Shown here piece after piece: positions 1 to 9,443 of a DNA stretch of 64,000 nucleotides. The DNA is from Candidatus Marithrix sp. (GTDB lineage: Bacteria; Pseudomonadota; Gammaproteobacteria; Beggiatoales; Beggiatoaceae): NCBI GenBank assembly GCA_016744775.1, contig JADGDS010000001.1:1-64000 (forward strand). Reading direction: 5' to 3'. The notes under the pieces were generated by a model that saw only the letters and a program-made list of their open reading frames with translations, did not search any database and was not told the DNA's origin. Within the stretch, counting starts at the first letter, position 1. Each line of letters opens with the position of its first letter. The position numbers were made by a program, and so were the translations under genes.

Positions 1-36
1 GAAACCGTAAGGAAATACATTGAAGAGCAAGGTTAG
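1..36 (+). CDS. tnpA: 3' end of an IS200/IS605-family TnpA transposase (cut by window edge)
   Basis: The first 36 bases encode the peptide ETVRKYIEEQG followed by TAG. This matches the usual C-terminal helix of Y1 (HUH) transposases of the IS200/IS605 group. The rest of the gene lies outside the window, so completeness cannot be judged. The hairpin directly downstream has the look of an IS200/IS605 right end and supports the call. Seen: reading frame and hairpin. Inferred: family. Confidence 0.6.
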   Translation, partial: ETVRKYIEEQG

Positions 37-175
37 GCGTGGCAATTCATCCCCTCTGCTAAAGACAAAGGGGTTTTCTTGCCACTACTTTTATAAATTT
101 ATTAGTCACCTTTAGGTGACTTAAGCTTTGAGCCTTGGAATTTATTCCTAGGCGGTGTTTGAGCATGTAAAAATG
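37..175 (+). mobile_element. Right end of the IS200/IS605-type element, with hairpins
   Basis: An imperfect hairpin spans 41-83: outer arms GGCAA/TTGCC, inner arms CCCCT/AGGGG, with a loop between. A second, perfect hairpin at 104-121 has arms AGTCACCT/AGGTGACT. Subterminal hairpins of this kind are what Y1 transposases bind. The exact cleavage site cannot be placed; the stretch ending near 175 is a guess. Confidence 0.45.
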
Positions 176-268
176 TATGACATCATATTAAGGAATTATC
201 ATGAATATCTATGTCAAGCTAAATTACTAACCTAAAATTCATACACTTAGAATTTAAATTATTTTTTT

Positions 269-300
269 TTGGCAAAATTAATCGAAATGTCCGTCTTATA
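269..300 (+). promoter_or_regulatory. Candidate ECF-type promoter (copy 1)
   Basis: TTGGCAAAATT, then 15 bases between GGCAAA and CGTC, then CGTCTTATA. The same two blocks with identical 15-base spacing recur at 47835-47866, upstream of another secreted-protein gene. The GG-AA-rich upstream block plus CGTC downstream block resembles extracytoplasmic-function sigma promoters. A sigma-70 reading would need a 22-base spacer between TTGGCA and TATAAT, which is too long. It lies about 45 bases before the start codon of the gene at 345. Confidence 0.45.
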
Positions 301-344
301 ATATCGTAAGTTTAAAATTTAATTAATTACCAGGAGACATAAAC

Positions 345-1796
345 ATGTCAACGCGATATTTAAAGAAGAAACGTGACGATAGAATACGATCTATTGTTTT
401 TGTTAGTTTGATGCTGATATTTGCCAGTAATAAAGTCCTTGCAGCGGTAAGTGAATTCTTTGCTGGTACTACAAATGTTCCTAATGCAACTGTGCGGATT
501 AACGAAGCAGTTGGAAAAACCAATAAAGATGGTTCTTTTGAATTTCATGCCAAAAGAGCTGATCAATATACAGTTAGCGTAAGCAAACCGGGTTATGCCT
601 TAGCCTCTAAAATTGAGAAATGGCCTAACAAGAATCTGGTTTTTACTCTTAAAAAAGCAGAACTAATTTCAATTAGCATTGCAGACCATAGTAAAGGAAT
701 TACTATAAAAGATTCTCGTAATACTAATATTCAATTACCAGCGAATGCTTTTGGTAAGGTAAATGAGCCTATAAATGCCTATATATATACCTACGACAAT
801 TCAAATGAGTCAATGCCGGGTAATATGAGTGCCATCAATAGTGAAGGCAAAGATGTTTACTTATTAAGTGCTGGTGCTTTCTGGGCTGAATTTATAGGTG
901 CCTCTTCAGGGAAAAAGTACGAGTTGGCTACAAATGCTACTATTTCTGTACCAGCTCCAGAAAACAAAGAAAATGAAGTACCAACCCTATGGTCTTTTGA
1001 TGAAACTACCGGCAAATGGATAGAAGAAGGTTTTGCTAGTATAAATCGTAATGGAAGATTGGAAGGAAAAGTAAAGCATTTTTCAGCATGGAACTTTGAC
1101 TGGGAAAAGAGGGAACCTGCTTGTGTTAAAATTGAGCTTACAAAGTCACTTTTTGATACTTATAATATTGGTACTTCTCCACAAACTGTTGAAATTCAAG
1201 TAGTGGTAACTTCACCATCAGGCATAGTTAATACAAGAACCAACACAGAGAATAATGCAACAAGTTCTCCTTGGTTAGTTGCAATATATAATATACCAGC
1301 TAATAGCACAGTGGAAGTTTTTGTTAAAGATCCATCATCTGGCACTTTTGTATCACGCGGTACAGTAAATGCAGGAGCAGCATGGGGTGGTACGGGTATT
1401 CCACCTAATCCCTATGATGTTTGTAATGGCAAAATAACCTTAAATCCGCCACAATTATCAGTAACCCTAGACACATTCACAGCCAACGCCGCTGATGGTA
1501 AAGTAACCATAAATTGGACCACTGGAACTGAAACCGACAATGCCGGTTTTACCCTTTGGAGAGCTACACCAATAGATGGGCAATGTTCTCTCAATCCTTC
1601 TAACTATAAAGATGTTAAACAAGTTCAACCTTTGGTTTATTCTAAATCTCAAGATGGAGTCTTGGGTGCAAGTTATTCTGAACAAGATCAAAATGTTGAA
1701 GCCGGTGTAACATATTGTTACGGATTAGAAGATATTGAATATAATGGAAAACGTAAATTCCATGTTGATAAGATTATATCTGCTACTTTGAATTAA
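345..1796 (+). CDS. Secreted protein with carboxypeptidase-regulatory-like and fibronectin-like domains
   Basis: A 483-residue protein of unknown specific function. Residues 1-33 form a basic N-terminus and hydrophobic signal peptide ending near VLAA. Residues about 38-95 resemble a CarboxypepD_reg beta-sandwich (NATVRINEAVGKTNKDGSF pattern). Residues about 100-255 resemble the FAM171/CILP-type domain that often follows it (LPANAFG, then a LWSFDE-type strand). The C-terminal 110 residues contain VTINWTTGTETDNAGFTLWR, a fibronectin-III-like strand pattern common in secreted bacterial proteins. The start is fixed by a strong ribosome binding site, AGGAGA, 7 bases before ATG. It probably sits in the periplasm or on the surface. 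It shares a putative promoter with the gene at 48025. Confidence 0.7.
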   Translation: MSTRYLKKKRDDRIRSIVFVSLMLIFASNKVLAAVSEFFAGTTNVPNATVRINEAVGKTNKDGSFEFHAKRADQYTVSVSKPGYALASKIEKWPNKNLVFTLKKAELISISIADHSKGITIKDSRNTNIQLPANAFGKVNEPINAYIYTYDNSNESMPGNMSAINSEGKDVYLLSAGAFWAEFIGASSGKKYELATNATISVPAPENKENEVPTLWSFDETTGKWIEEGFASINRNGRLEGKVKHFSAWNFDWEKREPACVKIELTKSLFDTYNIGTSPQTVEIQVVVTSPSGIVNTRTNTENNATSSPWLVAIYNIPANSTVEVFVKDPSSGTFVSRGTVNAGAAWGGTGIPPNPYDVCNGKITLNPPQLSVTLDTFTANAADGKVTINWTTGTETDNAGFTLWRATPIDGQCSLNPSNYKDVKQVQPLVYSKSQDGVLGASYSEQDQNVEAGVTYCYGLEDIEYNGKRKFHVDKIISATLN

Positions 1797-1802
1797 CCTA
1801 CA

Positions 1803-1833
1803 GACCTGACAGGTTTTTAAAACCTGACAGGTC
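1803..1833. repeat. Dispersed CCTGNCAGG palindrome, copy A
   Basis: Two CCTGACAGG blocks flank a TTTTTAAAA core, giving a 31-base near-palindrome just after the stop of the gene at 345. Copies B (5734-5764) and C (27731-27763) are perfect palindromes of the same design. This copy has both arms in the A form, so it carries one central mismatch per arm. It may serve as a terminator here but has no T-run of its own beyond the core. Confidence 0.85.
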
Positions 1834-1972
1834 TTATCTAGTTAATATATTGTACGATTAAAACCATATTCCTCACAACCACCTACTTGTTCTGCCATAT
1901 CGATCAAAAAAACCATCAAAATTTGTGTTAGCAGCGGCTTATTGATACAAGTTCCATAATCCTGCGCTTAGT

Positions 1973-2000
1973 TTGAAATAATTATAAGCTATGCTATAAT
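1973..2000 (+). promoter_or_regulatory. Sigma-70-type promoter for metH
   Basis: TTGAAA at 1973-1978 and TATAAT at 1995-2000 are separated by 16 bases, 43 bases before the metH start codon. I looked for a SAM or cobalamin riboswitch in the 200-base leader and saw none of the conserved boxes. Confidence 0.6.
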
Positions 2001-2043
2001 GGAAAACAACAAATTGTAATCAACAGAACAATAATTAAATTTT

Positions 2044-5000
2044 ATGGTTAATACTCTCAAATCCCTTTTAAAACAACGTATCCTTATCCTTGATGGTGCC
2101 ATGGGCACCATGATTCAGAGGCATAAATTAGAAGAAGATGATTATCGAGGTGAACGTTTTAAAAATTGGCATTGTGATTTAAAGGGTAATAATGACTTAT
2201 TAGTTCTTACTCAACCACATATAATCAAAGAAATCCACACTAAATATCTGGAAGCTGGTGCCGATATCCTTGAAACCAATACCTTTAATGGTACCCGGAT
2301 TGCGATGGCTGACTATCAGATGGAGGATTTAGTTTATGAAATAAATGTCGCTGCAACCAGATTGGCGCGTGAAGCCGCCGATGAAATGACAGCCAAAACA
2401 CCAGATTTTCCACGTTTTGTTGCCGGTGTGCTTGGCCCTACTAATCGTACATGTTCTATTTCTCCAGATGTAAATGACCCAAGTTTTCGTAATGTTACCT
2501 TTGATGATTTAGTAGCAACTTATTATGAAGCCACCCAAGCCTTAGTCGATGGTGGTGCTGATTTGTTGTTGATTGAAACTATTTTTGATACCTTAAATGC
2601 TAAAGCAGCAATTTTTGCGGTAGAAAAATATTTTGATGATCATAACAAATCTTTGCCTATTATGATTTCCGGTACAATTACTGATGCCTCTGGTAGAACT
2701 TTATCAGGGCAAACTACTGAAGCTTTTTGGAATTCCTTACGTCATGCCAAACCACTTACAATTGGTTTAAATTGCGCCTTGGGACCAAAAGAGTTACGCC
2801 AGTATGTTGCAGAATTATCTAAAATTTCAGAAACTTATGTATCAGCACATCCTAATGCAGGTTTACCTAATGAATTTGGTAGCTATGATGAAACTCCTGA
2901 TGACATGGCAATCGAAATTGGAGAATGGGCGCAAAGTGGTTTTTTAAATATTATTGGAGGTTGTTGTGGTACAACTCCAGACCATATTCGCGCCATCAAA
3001 GCAGCAGTGGAAAAATTTCCTCCGCGCCAATTGCCAGATATTCCCATTGCATGTCGCCTTTCCGGCTTAGAACCTTGTACCATTGAAAAAGACTCATTAT
3101 TTGTTAATATTGGTGAACGCGCTAATGTTACTGGTTCTATTAGATTTAAGCGTCTTATTAAAGAAGAGAATTATGAAGAAGCCTTAAAAGTTGCACATGA
3201 ACAGGTGGAAAACGGTGCCCAAATCATTGATGTCAATATGGATGAAGGCTTGCTGGATTCTAAGGAAGTGATGATGAAATTTTTAAATCTGGTTGCAGCG
3301 GAGCCTGATATTGCCAAAGTGCCGGTGATGATTGATTCTTCTAAATGGGATATTTTAGAAGCCGGCTTAAAATGTGTTCAAGGTAAACCTATTGTTAATT
3401 CTATCAGTATCAAAGAGGGTGAAGATAAGTTTATTGAGCAAGCAAAACTAGTAAGACGTTATGGTGCTGCTGTTATAGTCATGGCATTTGATGAAAAAGG
3501 GCAAGCCGATACTAAAGAGCGTAAAGTTGAAATTTGTAAACGATCTTATAAGATTTTGGTAGAACAACTAAATTTTCCGCCTGAAGATATTATTTTTGAT
3601 CCTAATATATTTGCTGTTGCGACTGGGATTGATGAACATAATAACTATGCGGTTGATTTTATTGAAGGTGTTCGTGAGATAAAACAAACTTTGCCCCACG
3701 CGCTTATTTCGGGCGGTGTTTCTAATGTTTCATTTTCATTTCGCGGCAATAATCCGGTGCGTGAAGCGATTCATTCTGTATTTTTATATTATGCTATTAA
3801 GGCTGGTATGGATATGGGAATTGTCAACGCTGGGCAATTGGCTATTTATGAAGATTTACCGGCAGAACTTCGTGATCGAGTTGAAGATGTTATTCTGAAT
3901 CGTAATGATGATGCTACGGAGCAACTGTTAGAAATTGCTGACAAATATAAGGGAGATGGTAGTAAGGCTGAAGATAGTAAAAATCTAGCATGGCGCGATG
4001 CACCAGTAAACAAACGTCTAGAACATGCTTTGGTAAAAGGTATTACTGATTATATTGAAGAAGATACCGAAGAATCTAGGCAACAATATGAACGCTCTTT
4101 ACATGTCATTGAAGGACCATTAATGGATGGCATGAATATTGTGGGTGATTTATTTGGTGCGGGTAAAATGTTTTTACCTCAAGTAGTTAAATCTGCTCGT
4201 GTTATGAAAAAAGCTGTTGCCTATTTAATGCCCTATATTGAATCTGAAAAGGCTGTTGGTGATGTCATGAAAAACAACGGCAAAATTTTGTTAGCAACTG
4301 TTAAGGGTGATGTGCATGATATTGGTAAAAATATCGTTGGTGTGGTTTTGCAATGTAATAATTTTGAAATTGTTGATCTTGGTGTGATGGTTCCCGCTGA
4401 AACTATTTTTAAAGCTGCTCGTGAGCAAAATTGTAATATGATTGGTTTATCAGGGCTGATTACGCCATCATTAGATGAAATGGTGCATGTTGCCAAAGAA
4501 ATGGAACGTCAAGGTTTTGAACTGCCCTTGCTCATAGGTGGTGCGACTACCTCGAAAGTACATACAGCTGTTAAAATTGCTCATAATTATAGTAATCCGG
4601 TTGTTTATGTTCCAGATGCTTCTCGTGCAGTCGGCGTAGCACAAAGTTTACTTTCCACTGAATTAAAAACCAATTTTGCACAGAAAATAAGTAAAGAATA
4701 TGCAGAAATCCGTGAACAACGCGCTAAAACGCAGCTTAATAAAAAGAAATTTTCACTGCAACAAGCAAGAGCCAATAAATTCACCTTAAACTGGGAAGAT
4801 TATACTCCAGCTAAACCAACTTTTTTAGGGATAAAAGTATTTGAAGATTATCCACTAGAAGAATTGCGTCACCGTATTGATTGGACACAGTTTTTTAGAA
4901 CTTGGGAATTGGCAGGGCGTTTTCCTCAAATTCTTGATGATGAAATCGTGGGAACAGAGGCGCGTGCTCTTTATGAAGATGCACAAACAATGTTGGATCA

Positions 5001-5712
5001 AATTATCAACCAAAAAATGTTAAAAGCTCGCGCAGTAATTGGCTTTTTCCCAGCCAACATGGTGAATGATGATGATATTCAACTCTATACTGATGATAAT
5101 CGTACTGAAGTAAAAACCGTGCTACATCATCTGCGTCAACAAATGCCTAAAACCAAACTAAATCCTAATTTATGTTTAGCTGATTTTATTAGCCCAAAAG
5201 ATGATTATATAGGAGGATTTGCCGTCACTGCTGGCATTGGCATAGATGAACATATAGCCCGTTTTGAACAAGACCATGATGATTACAATAGCATACTAAT
5301 CAAAGCATTAGCAGATCGTTTAGCCGAAGCCTTTGCAGAACGTATGCACGAACGAGTGCGTAAAGAATTTTGGGCTTATGCAGCGGATGAAAACTTTAGT
5401 AACGAAGAATTAATAAAAGAAAACTATGATGGCATTCGTCCAGCCCCGGGTTATCCTGCTTGCCCAGAACATACTGAAAAAACCACACTTTGGGAATTGC
5501 TTGAACCTGATAAGAATGCAGAAATTACTTTGACAGATAGTTTTGCTATGTTACCAACAGCGGCAGTGTCTGGTTGGTACATTGCACATCCAAAAGCGAG
5601 ATATTTTGGTATTGGTAAAGTTTATAAAGATCAAGTTGAAGATTATGCTAAACGTAAGGGAATGACAGTGGAAGAAGCGGAACGGTGGCTGGCTCCGAAT
5701 TTGGGGTATTAA
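2044..5712 (+). CDS. metH: Cobalamin-dependent methionine synthase
   Basis: Transfers a methyl group from 5-methyltetrahydrofolate to homocysteine through methylcobalamin. At 1222 residues it is full length and has all four modules. The homocysteine domain carries the three zinc cysteines, Cys244 in GLNCALGP and Cys307-Cys308 in GGCCGT. The pterin domain spans about 355-610 ([12 protein letters not shown] start). The B12 cap and Rossmann domain carry DVHDIG, with His758 as lower axial cobalt ligand. The C-terminal AdoMet activation domain has [12 protein letters not shown] near 1132. The N-terminus aligns well with the E. coli enzyme, fixing the ATG. It is monocistronic with its own promoter. 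It is the main user of the cobalamin made and imported by genes at 13-25.6 kb. Confidence 0.97.
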   Translation: MVNTLKSLLKQRILILDGAMGTMIQRHKLEEDDYRGERFKNWHCDLKGNNDLLVLTQPHIIKEIHTKYLEAGADILETNTFNGTRIAMADYQMEDLVYEINVAATRLAREAADEMTAKTPDFPRFVAGVLGPTNRTCSISPDVNDPSFRNVTFDDLVATYYEATQALVDGGADLLLIETIFDTLNAKAAIFAVEKYFDDHNKSLPIMISGTITDASGRTLSGQTTEAFWNSLRHAKPLTIGLNCALGPKELRQYVAELSKISETYVSAHPNAGLPNEFGSYDETPDDMAIEIGEWAQSGFLNIIGGCCGTTPDHIRAIKAAVEKFPPRQLPDIPIACRLSGLEPCTIEKDSLFVNIGERANVTGSIRFKRLIKEENYEEALKVAHEQVENGAQIIDVNMDEGLLDSKEVMMKFLNLVAAEPDIAKVPVMIDSSKWDILEAGLKCVQGKPIVNSISIKEGEDKFIEQAKLVRRYGAAVIVMAFDEKGQADTKERKVEICKRSYKILVEQLNFPPEDIIFDPNIFAVATGIDEHNNYAVDFIEGVREIKQTLPHALISGGVSNVSFSFRGNNPVREAIHSVFLYYAIKAGMDMGIVNAGQLAIYEDLPAELRDRVEDVILNRNDDATEQLLEIADKYKGDGSKAEDSKNLAWRDAPVNKRLEHALVKGITDYIEEDTEESRQQYERSLHVIEGPLMDGMNIVGDLFGAGKMFLPQVVKSARVMKKAVAYLMPYIESEKAVGDVMKNNGKILLATVKGDVHDIGKNIVGVVLQCNNFEIVDLGVMVPAETIFKAAREQNCNMIGLSGLITPSLDEMVHVAKEMERQGFELPLLIGGATTSKVHTAVKIAHNYSNPVVYVPDASRAVGVAQSLLSTELKTNFAQKISKEYAEIREQRAKTQLNKKKFSLQQARANKFTLNWEDYTPAKPTFLGIKVFEDYPLEELRHRIDWTQFFRTWELAGRFPQILDDEIVGTEARALYEDAQTMLDQIINQKMLKARAVIGFFPANMVNDDDIQLYTDDNRTEVKTVLHHLRQQMPKTKLNPNLCLADFISPKDDYIGGFAVTAGIGIDEHIARFEQDHDDYNSILIKALADRLAEAFAERMHERVRKEFWAYAADENFSNEELIKENYDGIRPAPGYPACPEHTEKTTLWELLEPDKNAEITLTDSFAMLPTAAVSGWYIAHPKARYFGIGKVYKDQVEDYAKRKGMTVEEAERWLAPNLGY

Positions 5713-5733
5713 TTGAGTACAGATAAATAATTT

Positions 5734-5764
5734 GACCTGTCAGGTTTTTAAAACCTGACAGGTC
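5734..5764. repeat. Dispersed CCTGNCAGG palindrome, copy B
   Basis: A perfect 31-base palindrome: GACCTGTCAGG, TTTTTAAAA core, CCTGACAGGTC. It lies between the convergent metH and outer-membrane-protein genes, 22 bases after the metH stop, so it can act as a bidirectional terminator. Confidence 0.9.
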
Positions 5765-5774
5765 TTTAGGATTG

Positions 5775-7157
5775 TTAAAAATGAATTGCCACTCGACTGC
5801 GTAACACAAATGTACTACTATCATCTTTTGAAGCATAGCTAGACCCATTCATGCCATCAAATTGGTTATAGTCTCCATCATCACCATTAAATCCATAGTA
5901 AATACCCTCAAGTCCAACAGAAATATTCTTTGTAATCTTTGTATCTATACCAGCACCAATTGCAAAACCAGTTAAATCTTCCTTGTTAAAAACGTCAATA
6001 GAGCGGCCTCCAAGACCTCCAGTTCCACCAATACCATCACCACCATTATTGACACTATTACTGCCATTTTCACCATCACCACCATGACCAGCAAAAATAA
6101 CATTTGCTCCATCTAAGCGTGTAAACGCCACACCACCAGTCACGTAAAAGAGATGAGTATTACTAATCCAGCCTAAACGAGTTCGTAAACTGCTCAAATA
6201 ATCACGATCCTCGCTGCCAAAACTAGCATCAAATTCAATTCCATAAATCCACTTATCTATTTGCCAATTATAACCAGCTTGTATGCCACCTAAAAGTCCA
6301 ATATCCTCTTTTTCTAAAAATCCTGTAGTAGCAGCACCACCGCCACCACCGCCTCCACCACCGGCACCATTTATAGCAACACCATTACCACCGTTTCCAC
6401 CATTTTCGCCATTTCCCAATAGGACAGCATCAATTGTGTCATCAGAGAGACTAAAGAGTACGCCAGCATGTCCACCAACATATGGACCAGACCAATTGCC
6501 ACCACTGGATGAAAAGCGAATAGCTTGATCAGCTAGATCAAAAGAAACACGACCTCGCAGCAAAAAAAAGTCCGTTTCAAAATTTGACTTTAGCAAGTCA
6601 TCATTAAACTTATAATATAAACCTTCTATCCCAAGGATCATTTGTGAACTAAGTTGATATTCAGCACCAATTCCTGCAACTAAACCAAACTCAGATTGTC
6701 CTTCTCGATACAAGACAGGATTACCAATACCAGCACCACCGCTTCCAGCATTACCAGCAACAAAACCATCACCACCATCACCGCCATTACCACCATTACC
6801 ACCTACTAAGACAGCACTATTATCACCATCAATAGAGATAAAAGCAGCACCAACAGTCCCATAAATAAAGCTTCGCTTCATTCCTAAGCCCATGCGACCA
6901 CGCAAAGAACCTAGAATATTGTCAATTGACCCATAACTGTCAATATCAGCCTCAATACCTGTAATTACATTTTGAAACTGCCAATTATAACCCAGATGAA
7001 AACCAGCAATCAAATTGCTAATTTCACTATTTTTAATATTGTTATCAGCTTCAGAAAACCCAATATTTCCGCCAAAATACAGCTCAGCATTGGCTAACTG
7101 CATTAACCCAAACAATAAAGTTGTGATCAATGATCGAATATAATATAAATTTTTCAT
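5775..7157 (-). CDS. Tandem-duplicated beta-barrel outer-membrane protein with glycine-rich loops
   Basis: A 460-residue protein with signal peptide (residues 1-24, ending ANA). It contains two copies of an eight-strand Omp25/Omp31-like barrel: residues about 25-205 and 212-460, the second opening with GGNWSGPYVGGHAG. It ends in Phe, as barrel proteins do. Glycine-rich segments (GGNGGNGGDGG; GGNGGNG plus a run of nine Gly; GGDGIGGTGGLGG) fall between strands 5 and 6 in both halves and between strands 1 and 2 in the second half. By the usual barrel topology these are surface loops. It is the last gene of the glycine-rich operon, 28 bases after the lipoprotein gene. No clear ribosome binding site is seen; translation may be coupled. 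It could form one 16-strand barrel or two small ones. Confidence 0.8.
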   Translation of the reverse strand: MKNLYYIRSLITTLLFGLMQLANAELYFGGNIGFSEADNNIKNSEISNLIAGFHLGYNWQFQNVITGIEADIDSYGSIDNILGSLRGRMGLGMKRSFIYGTVGAAFISIDGDNSAVLVGGNGGNGGDGGDGFVAGNAGSGGAGIGNPVLYREGQSEFGLVAGIGAEYQLSSQMILGIEGLYYKFNDDLLKSNFETDFFLLRGRVSFDLADQAIRFSSSGGNWSGPYVGGHAGVLFSLSDDTIDAVLLGNGENGGNGGNGVAINGAGGGGGGGGGAATTGFLEKEDIGLLGGIQAGYNWQIDKWIYGIEFDASFGSEDRDYLSSLRTRLGWISNTHLFYVTGGVAFTRLDGANVIFAGHGGDGENGSNSVNNGGDGIGGTGGLGGRSIDVFNKEDLTGFAIGAGIDTKITKNISVGLEGIYYGFNGDDGDYNQFDGMNGSSYASKDDSSTFVLRSRVAIHF

Positions 7158-7185
7158 GAAGATATTACAGCAATATTCATGTCAA

Positions 7186-7755
7186 CTAATAGCCATTACC
7201 ACCTTGTCCACCTTGACCTCCCCTACCTCCAGCAATTCCAGCACCGCCGCTTCCACCGCTTCCACCACTGGGACCGCTTCCTGCTCTGCCACCTTGACCT
7301 CCTTGACCACCATAGTAGCTTCCACCAGATCTACCATCTCTACCTTGACTTCTTTTAGCACTTTTCAAAAGTTGCCTAGGCGATGTTGAAAATCTTTTAC
7401 AGTCTAAAGGGGAATAGTTGTTTTGCATATGATCATCAGAATACATATAATCCTTCCATTTTCTTTTAGTTGAAGCCTTTGCTAATCTTAGGCAATACCA
7501 ATATAAATTATATTCATATTCACGTTGCCATGATTGATCTGGCTGCCTTGGAATAGAGGATGAATTAGGATATCCACCATAACCGCCTTTACCACCCGGT
7601 AGTCCCGGAAGGCTACCACCATCACCTCCTTTGCCACCATGTCCCGGTCCTGATCGCCATGGCGGTTGACCGAAACCGGACTGCTCTTTAGGTATATCAT
7701 CGGATCCTACACAGCCGATTAAACCAATTACCATAAAAATAAAAATTTTTTTCAT
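7186..7755 (-). CDS. Glycine-rich lipoprotein
   Basis: A 189-residue protein starting MKKIFIF with lipobox LIGC (Cys15), so probably a membrane-anchored lipoprotein. The ATG was chosen over an upstream TTG because it directly precedes the lysine-rich signal and has AGAGAT upstream. After the anchor come two glycine-rich blocks, GKGGDGG-type near residues 40-65 and GGQGGQGGRAGSG-type in the last 55 residues. Between them lies a charged, Trp/Tyr-containing middle (about residues 70-135). It lies between the small secreted glycine-rich genes and the barrel gene on the same strand and may anchor the secreted proteins. No known family was recognised. Confidence 0.7.
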   Translation of the reverse strand: MKKIFIFMVIGLIGCVGSDDIPKEQSGFGQPPWRSGPGHGGKGGDGGSLPGLPGGKGGYGGYPNSSSIPRQPDQSWQREYEYNLYWYCLRLAKASTKRKWKDYMYSDDHMQNNYSPLDCKRFSTSPRQLLKSAKRSQGRDGRSGGSYYGGQGGQGGRAGSGPSGGSGGSGGAGIAGGRGGQGGQGGNGY

Positions 7756-7905
7756 TAGATTGATCTCTTTTAGCAAAAAAAATTAGTTTAACATAGAAGC
7801 TATAACGACTAAAGCCTCCTTACTTATTTCGGAAAGACTTTAGTTCTGTATATTTAAAAATGTCCTGTACTTAACTTTTTGATATATTTAATACGCATTG
7901 CCTTA

Positions 7906-8253
7906 CTACCCTCCATTACCCCCATCGCCACCTTTTAAGCCTCCAATGCCAGCGCCACCGCCACCACCTCCGCCGCCAACACTTCCATATCGAGCATTAC
8001 CACCAGATCCACCGTGACCACCTCTACCGCCTCCAATGCCATCACCACCTTGTCCACCACGACCGCCACGACTACCAGAACCGTAAGCAGAACCACCGCG
8101 GCCACCGTGGCCACCATAACCGCCATAAGAACCAGTACCGCCAGCACCACCATGTCCTCCAGTGCTGCCTCCCCAAGAAAAAACTGGGGGAGTCAAAAAA
8201 ACACTCATGCTGACAATAGATGCCATCATAATAGATGTTCTATTTATTTTCAT
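7906..8253 (-). CDS. Small secreted glycine-rich protein 1
   Basis: A 115-residue protein with signal peptide MKINRTSIMMASIVSMSVF ending near PVFS. The mature chain is almost entirely GGHGG, GGYGG, GGRGG and GGQGG units plus a run of nine Gly. There is no cysteine. The start at 8253 is set by AGGAAAATAATT before ATG, which is conserved in the paralogs; the longer reading frame upstream is not. It is a paralog of the next three genes but lacks their GGSAY/GGSAH ending. Role unknown; composition fits a structural matrix, sheath or ice/ligand-binding polyglycine-II fold. No enzyme motif. Confidence 0.75.
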   Translation of the reverse strand: MKINRTSIMMASIVSMSVFLTPPVFSWGGSTGGHGGAGGTGSYGGYGGHGGRGGSAYGSGSRGGRGGQGGDGIGGGRGGHGGSGGNARYGSVGGGGGGGGAGIGGLKGGDGGNGG

Positions 8254-8380
8254 AATTATTTTCCTAGCTAAAAAAAAAACCAAATCCACAAACAACAAAA
8301 GGATTTGGTATTCTTACCACCTATCACAACAACATTTTAGTTGGACTCAATATTTAGTGAGTGGATAATTAAAGAACTCA

Positions 8381-8779
8381 CTAATAGGCAGAACCGCCCT
8401 GACCACCTTTACCACCTTTACCGTCATAGAGACCGCTACCACCGTGACCGCCATAACCACCATAACTATCATTACCGTAGGCTGCACCACCACCGCCGCC
8501 ACCGGCACCGATACCGTTACATCTTCCTTGACCGCCATAACCGCCATAACCACCATAACTATGATAACCGTAGGCCGCACCACCGCCGCCGCCACCGCCG
8601 CCGCCCTTGTTACCATTTCCACCATCGTCACCGTCGTTATTATTATCAGCACCAGCACCACCAGTACCACCATACCCTCCTGTGCTGCCGTCACACGACA
8701 ACGAAAAAACAGGGGGAGTTAAAAAAACGCTAATGCTGACAATAGATGCCACCATAATAGATGTTCTATTTATTTTCAT
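8381..8779 (-). CDS. Small secreted glycine-rich protein 2
   Basis: A 132-residue paralog with the same signal peptide (MKINRTSIMVASIVS) and the ribosome binding site AGGAG 7 bases before ATG. The mature part alternates GGYGGYGG and poly-Gly runs and ends GGQGGSAY. It differs from its sisters in having two cysteines, one just after the signal peptide (LSCDGS) and one in GRCNG, so an intramolecular or intermolecular disulfide is possible. An Asp/Asn-rich patch (ADNNNDGDDGGNGN) might bind a cation. The SLSC context does not fit a lipobox. Confidence 0.75.
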   Translation of the reverse strand: MKINRTSIMVASIVSISVFLTPPVFSLSCDGSTGGYGGTGGAGADNNNDGDDGGNGNKGGGGGGGGGAAYGYHSYGGYGGYGGQGRCNGIGAGGGGGGAAYGNDSYGGYGGHGGSGLYDGKGGKGGQGGSAY

Positions 8780-8829
8780 AATTATTCTCCTAGCTAAAAA
8801 AAACAAGAGTGCATAATTACAGAGCCAGA

Positions 8830-8849
8830 CTAGAATTATTTAATTCTAG
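8830..8849. repeat. Perfect hairpin between glycine-rich genes 2 and 3
   Basis: CTAGAATT and AATTCTAG flank a 4-base loop. It lies in the 135-base gap downstream of gene 3 and upstream of gene 2 on the minus strand, so it may end or attenuate transcription from the upstream gene. The neighbouring CCGGACCCTTTAATTC stretch is repeated downstream of gene 4, showing that the units duplicated together with their 3' flanks. Confidence 0.5.
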
Positions 8850-8914
8850 CCCGGACCCTTTAATTCTAATTAAATTGATTTGTGTAAATTAGGATAATCT
8901 AACACTTTAACTGA

Positions 8915-9316
8915 CTAATAGGCAGAACCGCCTTGACCACCGTTACCACCAGAACCGCCATAGGAACCGGTACCACCGTGTCCACCATGACCGCCAGAAC
9001 TACCATAACCTCTGGCTGCACCACCACCGCCGCCACCGCCACCGGCACCACCATAGTATCCTTGCCCACCATGTCCACCATGACCACCATAACTACCATA
9101 ACCGCTGGCAGTACCACCACCACCACCGCCGCCGCCATGTCCATTACGTACTCCGCTGCCACCGTGGCCACCGTGGCCACCAGAACCGCCCCAAGCACCA
9201 GCACCGCCAGATCCACCCTGTCCTCCTGTGCTGCCCCATGCAAAAACAGAGGGAGTCAAAAACACGCTAATGCTGACAATAGATGCCATCATAATAGATG
9301 CTCTATTTATTTTCAT
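8915..9316 (-). CDS. Small secreted glycine-rich protein 3
   Basis: A 133-residue protein with signal peptide MKINRASIMMASIVSISVF ending near SVFA. The mature chain carries three GGHGGHGG motifs separated by poly-Gly (8 residues) and GYGSYGG/GYGSSGG segments, ending GGQGGSAY. It is nearly identical to protein 4 apart from a few substitutions and one Trp, so the duplication is recent. AGGAG lies 7 bases before the ATG. Regular His-Gly-Gly spacing could bind metal, but that is only an inference from composition. Confidence 0.75.
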   Translation of the reverse strand: MKINRASIMMASIVSISVFLTPSVFAWGSTGGQGGSGGAGAWGGSGGHGGHGGSGVRNGHGGGGGGGGTASGYGSYGGHGGHGGQGYYGGAGGGGGGGGAARGYGSSGGHGGHGGTGSYGGSGGNGGQGGSAY

Positions 9317-9443
9317 AATTATTCTCCTAGCTAAAAAGCCAAACTCCAATTATTGAGTCCGGACCCTTTAATTCTAATTAAATTGATTTATGTAAGTTAT
9401 GATAATATCACAATGATATAGAATAATCTAACACTTTAACTCA

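Noticed and set aside
269..300. Sigma-54 promoter
   Set aside because: The TGGCA-like start lacks the GC doublet at the required distance; an ECF-like pattern fits both copies better.
1834..2043. SAM or cobalamin riboswitch before metH
   Set aside because: None of the conserved boxes are present; only a sigma-70-like promoter is seen.
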